Of a stretch of 6,802 nt of DNA, positions 1 through 4,780 are shown in pieces (within the stretch, counting starts at the first letter, position 1; the number at the start of each line of letters is the position of its first letter). Both the position numbers and the translations under genes were made by a program. Source of the stretch: UBA4615 sp044359175 (GTDB lineage: Bacteria; Pseudomonadota; Gammaproteobacteria; Burkholderiales; Burkholderiaceae_E); contig JBIKMO010000237.1 of NCBI GenBank assembly GCA_044359175.1, positions 1 through 6,802 on the forward strand, given 5' to 3'. The notes below the pieces were generated by a model. That model made no database searches. It was not told the origin of the DNA and saw only the letters and a program-made list of their open reading frames with translations.

Positions 1-37
1 TCTGGTACTGCGGGACGAAGGGCTGGTACTGGGCCAT
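1..37 (-). CDS. pufM: Reaction-centre M subunit, first 12 codons only (PufM)
   Basis: Only the start of the gene is inside the window; it runs off the left edge. The visible peptide is MAQYQPFVPQYQ. PufM proteins commonly begin with a short MAxYQ-type segment, and pufM follows pufL in known puf operons. A Shine-Dalgarno GGAGA (46-50 on the plus strand) lies 8 bases before the ATG. The spacer from the pufL stop is 23 bases, so the two genes are surely co-transcribed. PufM pairs with PufL to hold the special-pair bacteriochlorophylls, the bacteriopheophytins, the iron and the quinones. The identification rests mainly on position and the first residues, because none of the cofactor-binding part is visible. 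Confidence 0.88.
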   Translation of the reverse strand, partial: MAQYQPFVPQYQ

Positions 38-60
38 GGTCTAGGTCTCCGATCGCCGCG

Positions 61-885
61 TCACTTCCAGATGGGCAGCGCGAGCCACCAGCCCCACCAC
101 TCCGGCCAGCCTCGCGTCCAGAACGGCCCGCTGATCACGATGCACACCGCGCTCCAGAAGCCGGCGGACAGAGCGAGGAACAGACCCAGCCGGTGGATGC
201 CGAGCGTGCCGATCGAGTAGCCGATCGTGTCGCGGAAGAACGTGTCCTCGTGCTCGGGCGTCTTCACGGTCTCGCCCGGCTTCGGGTTGGTCGCCGACAG
301 CACCGCGGCGCCGTGCAGCGACAGCGCGAAGGTGGTCGCGAAGAAGAAGCTCACGGCGATCATGTGCGCCGGGTTGTAGTGGAAGTGCAGGTACTGGTAG
401 CCGACGTTCGACACCCAGTCGAGGTGGCTGAGGATGCCGTACGGGAAGCCGTGGCCCCAGGCGCCCAGCAGCAGGGGGCGGATCACGACCAGCGTCACGT
501 ACGCGAAGATCGCGACGCTGAACGCGAACGGCACGTGGTAGCCCATGCCGAGCTTGCGGCAGATCTCGACCTCGCGCAGCGCCCACGAGCCGAAGGCGCC
601 GATCGCGCACACGGTGATGATCTGCCACAGCCCGCCTTCGCGCAGCGGCGCGAGTGCAAGGCCGTACTTGAGGTCCGGCGGCGCGATGTTGATCTGCCAG
701 ACGTTCCAGGTCGGTCCGATCGCCGCGCCGTACAGGATCAGCGCCGTTCCGAGCAGCGAAAAGAAGATGGTCGTGACGCCGAAGATCCCGACGTAGAACG
801 GTCCGACCCAGAAATCGAACAGGTCGCCCCCGAGCAGGGTGCCACCGCGCACGCGGTACTTCTTCTCGAAACTCAGCATCGCCAC
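61..885 (-). CDS. pufL: Photosynthetic reaction-centre L subunit (PufL)
   Basis: A 274-residue integral membrane protein of full family length. It carries half of the cofactors of the type II reaction centre, including the QB site. Counting Met as 1, every key residue lies one position past the mature Rhodobacter sphaeroides number: His154 (accessory bacteriochlorophyll), His174 (special pair), His191 and His231 (non-haem iron), and Glu213, Asp214 and Ser224 (QB proton path). Five membrane helices are apparent. The end, WTRGWPEWWGWW..., is shorter than in Rhodobacter and resembles the Rubrivivax/Blastochloris type. The start is taken as GTG at 883-885, giving MAMLSFEKKY. GGAGG (894-898) sits 8 bases before this GTG but 14 before the in-frame ATG two codons on, and the resulting N-terminus matches the family. 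It lies downstream of pufA across a large hairpin and 23 bases before pufM. Confidence 0.98.
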   Translation of the reverse strand: MAMLSFEKKYRVRGGTLLGGDLFDFWVGPFYVGIFGVTTIFFSLLGTALILYGAAIGPTWNVWQINIAPPDLKYGLALAPLREGGLWQIITVCAIGAFGSWALREVEICRKLGMGYHVPFAFSVAIFAYVTLVVIRPLLLGAWGHGFPYGILSHLDWVSNVGYQYLHFHYNPAHMIAVSFFFATTFALSLHGAAVLSATNPKPGETVKTPEHEDTFFRDTIGYSIGTLGIHRLGLFLALSAGFWSAVCIVISGPFWTRGWPEWWGWWLALPIWK

Positions 886-898
886 GTTTGGATCCTCC
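883..898 (-). promoter_or_regulatory. pufL ribosome binding site with GTG start
   Basis: Reading the minus strand, GGAGG (894-898) is followed by 8 bases and then GTG (883-885). The ATG at 877-879 is in the same frame but 14 bases from the Shine-Dalgarno, which makes it the poorer start. The choice changes the protein by only two residues. Confidence 0.75.
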
Positions 899-904
899 GT
901 CGTC

Positions 905-949
905 GCGGCCGACCGGACCCGGGTCTGCACCCGGGACGCGGCCGGCCGC
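905..949 (-). promoter_or_regulatory. Two-storey hairpin between pufA and pufL (likely pufBA mRNA stabiliser)
   Basis: On the minus strand there is an outer 7-bp stem (943-949 with 905-911, GCGGCCG/CGGCCGC). Inside it is a perfect 7-bp stem (929-935 with 918-924, CCCGGGT/ACCCGGG) closed by a 4-base loop, with unpaired stretches of 7 and 6 bases between the two storeys. There is no run of T after it, so it does not look like an intrinsic terminator. It occupies most of the 76-base pufA-pufL gap. In Rhodobacter capsulatus, hairpins at this position protect the pufBA part of the mRNA from 3' decay, so that LH1 is made in excess of reaction centres. The same role here is inferred from position and stability. 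Confidence 0.8.
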
Positions 950-961
950 TTCCGCAAGCCG

Positions 962-1159
962 CTACTTGGTCGCCGGTGCCTGGGTGGGCATCGGGGAGTT
1001 CTGAGCCGCCACGGCCGGTGCCTTCTTCGGTCCGTCGAGCCAGTTGAAGCGGTCGGTGCTCAGCAGGATGAGATGGATCATCGCCGCCAGGCCGAACAGG
1101 AAGATCCCCTGCACGACCATGGCCCTGAGCGGGTCGTAAAGCCTCCAGATTCGCCACAT
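962..1159 (-). CDS. pufA: Light-harvesting LH1 alpha polypeptide (PufA)
   Basis: A 65-residue single-helix membrane protein that pairs with PufB and binds bacteriochlorophyll in the ring around the reaction centre. The start MWRIWRLYDP is the family signature. His29 in the A25-x-x-x-H29 motif is the bacteriochlorophyll ligand. The LLSTDRFNWL segment after the helix supplies aromatic residues, including Trp40, that usually hydrogen-bond the pigment acetyl group. The last 20 or so residues form a Pro/Ala/Lys-rich tail, longer than in the 58-residue Rhodobacter sphaeroides protein. The ATG is preceded by AGGAG with a 10-base spacer, and this Shine-Dalgarno overlaps the stop codon of the upstream 74-codon gene. 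Unlike most puf operons, pufA does not directly follow pufB. The stop is TAG at 962-964. Confidence 0.97.
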   Translation of the reverse strand: MWRIWRLYDPLRAMVVQGIFLFGLAAMIHLILLSTDRFNWLDGPKKAPAVAAQNSPMPTQAPATK

Positions 1160-1169
1160 GTGGACTACT

Positions 1170-1175
1170 CTCCTA
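1170..1175 (-). promoter_or_regulatory. pufA Shine-Dalgarno overlapping the upstream stop codon
   Basis: On the minus strand the stop TAG (1173-1175) of the small gene runs directly into AGGAG (1170-1174), ten bases before the pufA ATG. Ribosomes finishing the small gene would sit on the pufA start region, so pufA translation may be coupled to the inserted gene. Confidence 0.65.
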
Positions 1176-1397
1176 GATGACGTGAGATATCGCGGTGTAG
1201 ACCGCGGACCTGACTCCACCGATCAGCGATCGCTCGCCTTCGGCGCCGGGCAACCAGCCGCGCCAGCGGATCGTCAGCAGCGCCGCCGAGACGGCCACCG
1301 TCAGGAAGACGGCGAACAGCGCCAGATAGAGCAGCCAGAACGCGGGGGAATTGCGCTCGGATGCGGCGTACCGCGACGAAACGTCGACTCGGGCCAT
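1173..1397 (-). CDS. Small single-helix membrane protein between pufB and pufA (unassigned; possibly PufQ- or PufX-like)
   Basis: A 74-residue protein. Residues 1-17 are polar and mildly basic. Residues 18-43 form one strongly hydrophobic helix (starting PAFWLLYLALFAVF). Residues 44-50 are IRWRGWLP-like, with Arg44 and Arg46, and a short tail ends in AISHVI. Coding evidence: GGAGG sits 7 bases before the ATG, only 11 of 74 codons end in A or T (my hand count), and the gene fits between pufB (28-base gap) and pufA (13-base gap). The only histidine is His72, outside the helix, so it lacks the A-x-x-x-H pigment site and is not an alpha or beta chain. The length (74) and layout recall Rhodobacter PufQ, a small protein implicated in bacteriochlorophyll synthesis. 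The LP after the helix and the I-x-H-V-I end faintly recall PufX. Neither resemblance is strong enough to name it. Topology is unclear, because basic residues flank both sides. Confidence 0.85.
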   Translation of the reverse strand: MARVDVSSRYAASERNSPAFWLLYLALFAVFLTVAVSAALLTIRWRGWLPGAEGERSLIGGVRSAVYTAISHVI

Positions 1398-1403
1398 GGG
1401 TCA

Positions 1404-1409
1404 CCCTCC
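1404..1409 (-). promoter_or_regulatory. Strong ribosome binding site of the 74-codon gene
   Basis: GGAGGG on the minus strand, with the GGAGG core (1405-1409) 7 bases before the ATG at 1395-1397. It is at least as good a match as those of pufB and pufA, which argues that the small gene is well translated rather than chance open sequence. Confidence 0.75.
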
Positions 1410-1425
1410 GTGGAGTCCGATCAGA

Positions 1426-1575
1426 TCAGTTGAACCAGGGCCGCCACGCCCACACCAGGAAATGCGCGACGACGGCGACCGCCGTGAATCCCACGAAGCC
1501 CTGGACCCAGTACTTGTGGAATTCCTGCGCCTCGTCGTCGGTGAGGCCCGATATCGAGCTTCTCTTCTCTGCCAT
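1426..1575 (-). CDS. pufB: Light-harvesting LH1 beta polypeptide (PufB)
   Basis: A 49-residue LH1 beta chain read directly from the minus strand. It starts MAEKRSSISGLTDDEAQEFH and ends VWAWRPWFN, with stop TGA at 1426-1428. Family hallmarks are the conserved His20 before the helix, the bacteriochlorophyll-binding His38 in A34-x-x-x-H38, and the C-terminal WxWRPWF cluster. The N-terminal acidic/polar segment lies in the cytoplasm in this family, with one membrane helix. The Shine-Dalgarno AAGGAG (1584-1589) is 8 bases before the ATG. It is the first puf gene here, after a 138-base leader downstream of bchZ. The next start, 28 bases on, belongs to the small unassigned gene instead of pufA. The length is normal for the family. 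Confidence 0.97.
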   Translation of the reverse strand: MAEKRSSISGLTDDEAQEFHKYWVQGFVGFTAVAVVAHFLVWAWRPWFN

Positions 1576-1713
1576 ACGGTCAGCTCCTTGCTTGAACGGC
1601 CTCTCGGCCGCGGCCGCGCGCAGCCCGCGCGGCGTGGGCAGCCGCGGCCGGATGCCGCGACGTTCGGGCTGTCCGGCACACCGGACCGATCGTTCGGGCG
1701 AAGCGGTGGGCGC
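1576..1713 (-). promoter_or_regulatory. Gene-free puf leader between bchZ and pufB, with hairpins
   Basis: This is the longest gap in the cluster. It holds no convincing small gene and, in particular, no reading frame of PufQ size. On the minus strand it contains three hairpins: GTCCGG/CCGGAC with a TGTG loop (1671-1686); CCGCGC/GCGCGG with a 7-base loop (1614-1632); and CGGCC/GGCCG closed by a GAGA (GNRA-type) loop (1597-1610), which ends just before the pufB Shine-Dalgarno. A puf promoter or an mRNA processing site would be expected here or inside bchZ. I can see no clear sigma-70 boxes and no TGT-N12-ACA site for PpsR/CrtJ. Confidence 0.5.
1597..1610 (-). promoter_or_regulatory. GNRA-loop hairpin in front of pufB
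   Basis: CGGCC (1606-1610), loop GAGA, then GGCCG (1597-1601) on the minus strand, with a possible extra G-U pair. It ends 7 bases before AAGGAG of pufB. GNRA tetraloops make short RNA stems unusually stable, so this may act as a 5' barrier protecting the pufBA message. It partly competes with the neighbouring palindrome at 1606-1615. Confidence 0.5.
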
Positions 1714-3171
1714 TCACGCGGCGCTCCCGTGGGCGAGCGCGTCGCGCGCGCCGGCGACCCGTGCGGCGGTGACCACGTCCTCGCCGGCATGCTGCGCGTC
1801 GCGCTCGGCGCGGTCGCGCAGCCGCTTGGCCGCGGAGATCTGCACCAGCACCGGCTCGGCGGCGACCAGGTCGGCGAGCAGCTTCTGGGCCGCGGCCTCC
1901 CAGCGCCGGGTCTGTTCGGCGCTCGCGCGCGCCGGGGTCGCCTCGACCCGGTCGAGGTCGGTGCCCAGAGGCAGGATGTGGAACAGCGCGTCGAACAGCG
2001 CGTTGCACACCTCCTGCACCACGTAGGTGGCGCCCGCGTAGCCCATGAACGGCGTGCCGGTGTGCCGGCGCACGATCGCGCCGGGGAACGACGCGGGGAT
2101 GTATGCGCACCGCGCTCCGGTCTCGGCCGCGTACATCCGCTCGTTGTAGCTGCCGAACAGGACCAGCGGCGGGCGGGCCTGCACCTGCGCGCGGATCGCA
2201 GCGTTGTCGGTCTTGTCGCCGGGGCGGCGGGACACCGCGAAATGGCATGGCAGGCCGAGCTCGTCGGCGAGGAACCGCTTCAGCCCGCGCGCATACGTGT
2301 CGGTGGCGACCACCCCGAAGCTCGCGGTGCCGAAGAAGTCCTGCGTGACCGAGCGCCAGAGGTCCCAGATCGGCTTGATCGTGGTGTGCTTCTCGCGTTC
2401 GATGAACGGCTCGGGGTCCAGGCCCAGCTGTTCGCCGAGCGCGCGCAGGAAGCGCGTGGTCGCGTGCAGCCCGATCGGCGCGCGCAGCCACGGGCGGTCC
2501 AGCGCCTCGCACAACGACTCGCCGAACTCGCGGTACAGACACACGTTCGCATCGGCGTCGGCGAGCCGCTGCACGTCCTCGAGGTGGCTGCCCAGCGGGA
2601 AGGTGAGGTTGACCTCGGCGCCGATGCCCTCGACCAGCCGACGGATCTCGGCGAGGTCGCTGGGCAGGTTGAAGGTGCCGTAGCACGGTCCGATCAGATT
2701 CACGCGCGGCTTCTCGCCAACGGCGCGCGGCTTGCGCGCGGGCACCTTGCGCAGCCCGTACTCGCTCCAGAGCCACAGCATCGCGCGGTTCGCGCACTGC
2801 CACTGGTCCTCGTCGATCGTGCGCGGCAGGAAGCGCATCAGCGTCGTGCCCTCGGGCGTGACGCCGCCGCCGATCATCTCGGCGATCGAGCCGGTGACCA
2901 CCACCGCGGGCAGGTCGGGGTCGAGCACCCCGTGGGCGCGCTTCATCGCGCCCTCGGTGCCCTCGCGGCCGAGCTGCTCCTCGGCCAGGCCGGTGACGAC
3001 GATCGGCAACTCGTGCGGCGGCAGCGCGTCGCTGTAGTGCAGCACCGAGGTCACCGGCAGGTTCTCGCAGCCCACCGGGCCGTCGATGACCACCTGCAGG
3101 CCCTTGATCGCGGTGAACACGTACACCGCGCCCCAGTAGCCGCCCGCCCGGTCGTGGTCGAGGACGAGCAT
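1714..3171 (-). CDS. bchZ: Chlorophyllide a oxidoreductase subunit Z (BchZ)
   Basis: A 485-residue catalytic-component subunit. With BchY it forms the NifDK-like part of chlorophyllide oxidoreductase, which reduces the C7=C8 bond of the chlorin to give the bacteriochlorin ring. It starts MLVLDHDRAGGYWGAVYVFT, a strongly conserved N-terminus. Cys35 in the DGPVGCENLPV motif is a likely ligand of the [4Fe-4S] cluster shared with BchY. Nitrogenase-like segments follow (GSIAEMIGGG near 94-103, GPCYGTFNLPSDL near 161-173). Residues about 424-475 match the small C-terminal domain found in BchB/ChlB and BchZ. The length is normal. The Shine-Dalgarno is weak: GGGG five bases before the ATG. It follows bchY after 75 bases that include a strong hairpin, and is followed by the puf leader. 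Confidence 0.97.
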   Translation of the reverse strand: MLVLDHDRAGGYWGAVYVFTAIKGLQVVIDGPVGCENLPVTSVLHYSDALPPHELPIVVTGLAEEQLGREGTEGAMKRAHGVLDPDLPAVVVTGSIAEMIGGGVTPEGTTLMRFLPRTIDEDQWQCANRAMLWLWSEYGLRKVPARKPRAVGEKPRVNLIGPCYGTFNLPSDLAEIRRLVEGIGAEVNLTFPLGSHLEDVQRLADADANVCLYREFGESLCEALDRPWLRAPIGLHATTRFLRALGEQLGLDPEPFIEREKHTTIKPIWDLWRSVTQDFFGTASFGVVATDTYARGLKRFLADELGLPCHFAVSRRPGDKTDNAAIRAQVQARPPLVLFGSYNERMYAAETGARCAYIPASFPGAIVRRHTGTPFMGYAGATYVVQEVCNALFDALFHILPLGTDLDRVEATPARASAEQTRRWEAAAQKLLADLVAAEPVLVQISAAKRLRDRAERDAQHAGEDVVTAARVAGARDALAHGSAA

Positions 3172-3200
3172 CTCAGCCCCGCCCGGCCGCCCGAAGGCGT

Positions 3201-3249
3201 TGAGGCGTCCCCTCGGGGGGGCGCGAACGAAGCGAGCGAGGGGGCCTCA
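3201..3249 (-). repeat. GC-rich hairpin/repeat-like element between bchY and bchZ
   Basis: On the minus strand TGAGGC (3244-3249) pairs with GCCTCA (3201-3206), and directly inside it CCCCTCG (3237-3243) pairs with CGAGGGG (3209-3215), leaving only a two-base bulge on one side. The loop of about 21 bases contains a TCGCTTCGTTCGCG-like stretch. The first three bases of the outer stem are the bchY stop codon. No T-run follows, so it is not an obvious terminator. From memory, CCCCTCG...CGAGGGG hairpins with CGCTTCG-type loops are common between genes in Burkholderiales. Only one copy is present in this window, so calling it a dispersed repeat is an inference. Confidence 0.6.
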
Positions 3250-4770
3250 TATCATCTCCTCGGCCTTGCGGCGCTTCAGGAGCTTGATCACCTGCCGGCG
3301 GGTGTGCTCGCGGAACCCCGGGTGGGCCGTCGGCTCCTGCTGCCACACGCCGGCGGCGTCGCCCTCGCCGACCTCGCCGAAGAAGTCCTTCATCGCGTCG
3401 AAGCGGGCCTTGTTGCCGATCGCCGCGTTGATCACCGTGGCGAGCGAGCCGGCGCCCGCCGGGCCCATCAGCGGGCGCGCGGAGATCAGGTTGGTGAAGT
3501 ACAGCGACGGCGTGCGGGCCTGCTTGGCGGCCTGCACGACCGGGGTCGTGCCGATCGCCAGGTCGGGCCGGAACTCGCGCATCGCGGCGAGGTCCTGCTC
3601 GAGCGACGCGCGGTACTGCACGTGCACGCCGCGGGCCTCGAGCCACGTGCGGTCGGCGTCGCTCCACGGCGTGCGCGGGCACGCGGTGCCGACGTAGCGC
3701 AGGTCGGCGCCGCTCTCGACCAGCAGCCGGGCCACCAGCAATTCCGAGCCCTCGTAGCCGCTCATCGTGATCCGGCCGCGGATCGGGGTCGCGGCGAGCG
3801 CGCCGCGGATCGCGGGCAGGATGCGGTTCTTCGCGGCGTCGATGCGTGCCTGCGCGACGCCTGCGGCGGTGCCGACCGCCTGCAGCCAGGCCTCGGTGCC
3901 GTCGTGGCCGACCGGCGCGCTGCCCACGACCGGACGGCCGGCCGCCTCGAACTCGCGGATCGACGCGGTGTAGAACGGGTGCAGCGCGGCGATCGCCACG
4001 CCGTCGAGCGCCTGGTAGAGCTCGCGCCACTCGCGCGTGGGCACCACCGGGCCCGCGGCCAGCCCCATCGGCTCGAGCATCATGCCGATGCCGACCGGAT
4101 CGGCCGGGAACACCTCACCGAGCAGCGTCACCGTGGGCCGCTGCGCGCGCCCGGCGCGCGGCGCGGCCACCGGCCCCGCCTCGACCTCGCCGCGCGCGTA
4201 GCGCAGCATCGCGCCGGCGAGCACGTCCTTGGCCTCGGCGTGGGTCGGCACGCCGAACCCGGGCACGTCGATGCCGATCACGCGCACCCCGTCGATCTGC
4301 CTCGGCAGCAGCTGCAGCGGCACGCCCGAGGCGGTCGGCACGCACAGGTTGATCACGACGATCGCGTCGAGCTTCGAGGGGTCGGCCTGCGCGTGGACCG
4401 CCTCGCGGATGTCCTCGAACAGCTTGCCGGTCACCAGCGTCTCGCTGTTGAACGGCACGTAGCCGACGCTGCGCCGCGCGCCGTAGAAGTGCGAGGTGAA
4501 GGTGAGCCCGTAGACGCAGCACGCCGAGCCGGACAGGATGGTGAGCGTGCGGCGCATCCGCAGGCCCACGCGCAGCGAGCCGAAGGCCGGGCACATGCTC
4601 TGCGGCTGGTCGTGCGGGCCCTTCGGGTAGTCGGCCGCGTAGCGCTGCAGCGTCTCGCCCTTGCCGGCCTGCGCGGCCGCCTCGAGCATCGCGCTGCGGC
4701 CCGAGTGGCAGCCGAGCCCGTCGCCCTTCAGGCCTTCCGGATTCGGCAGCGGCGCGGTCGGGGTGTCCAT
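3247..4770 (-). CDS. bchY: Chlorophyllide a oxidoreductase subunit Y (BchY)
   Basis: A 507-residue partner of BchZ in the catalytic component of chlorophyllide oxidoreductase, which takes electrons from BchX. Motifs seen: CHSG near residue 21, SMCPAFGSLRVGLRMRR at 58-74 with Cys60, ILSGSACCVYGLTFTSHFYGARR at 78-100 with Cys84/85, and NLCVPTASGVPLQLLPRQI from 141 with Cys143. Cys60, Cys84 or Cys85, and Cys143 are the likely three ligands of the [4Fe-4S] cluster that BchZ Cys35 completes; this is my assignment from the nitrogenase-like family pattern. The start ATG (4768-4770) has GAGGA 7 bases upstream, overlapping the bchX stop, so the two genes are translationally linked with a 10-base gap. 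The TGA stop lies in the stem of the hairpin that precedes bchZ. Confidence 0.97.
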   Translation of the reverse strand: MDTPTAPLPNPEGLKGDGLGCHSGRSAMLEAAAQAGKGETLQRYAADYPKGPHDQPQSMCPAFGSLRVGLRMRRTLTILSGSACCVYGLTFTSHFYGARRSVGYVPFNSETLVTGKLFEDIREAVHAQADPSKLDAIVVINLCVPTASGVPLQLLPRQIDGVRVIGIDVPGFGVPTHAEAKDVLAGAMLRYARGEVEAGPVAAPRAGRAQRPTVTLLGEVFPADPVGIGMMLEPMGLAAGPVVPTREWRELYQALDGVAIAALHPFYTASIREFEAAGRPVVGSAPVGHDGTEAWLQAVGTAAGVAQARIDAAKNRILPAIRGALAATPIRGRITMSGYEGSELLVARLLVESGADLRYVGTACPRTPWSDADRTWLEARGVHVQYRASLEQDLAAMREFRPDLAIGTTPVVQAAKQARTPSLYFTNLISARPLMGPAGAGSLATVINAAIGNKARFDAMKDFFGEVGEGDAAGVWQQEPTAHPGFREHTRRQVIKLLKRRKAEEMI

Positions 4771-4780
4771 CGCGTCGTCC

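Noticed and set aside
41..628. Minus-strand open frame of 195 codons overlapping pufL
   Set aside because: Out-of-frame shadow of pufL, Arg-rich, with no membrane helices.
905..949. Intrinsic terminator after pufA
   Set aside because: The hairpin is strong, but no T-run follows on the minus strand and pufL/pufM continue directly downstream.
193..1047. Plus-strand open frame of 284 codons
   Set aside because: Antisense to pufL and pufA, with low-complexity Arg/Asp/Val-rich composition.
1173..1397. The small gene as a second LH1 alpha or beta chain
   Set aside because: There is no histidine in or next to the membrane helix and no A-x-x-x-H motif. Its only histidine is at residue 72, near the end.
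1165..1404. Alternative 79-codon minus-strand frame over the small gene between pufB and pufA
   Set aside because: Arg-rich with no helix. The competing 74-codon frame has the correctly placed Shine-Dalgarno, GC-ending codons and a clear membrane segment.
1670..1680. PpsR/CrtJ operator (TGT-N12-ACA) in the puf leader
   Set aside because: A TGT and an ACA are present but only 5 bases apart. They belong to the GTCCGG/CCGGAC hairpin.
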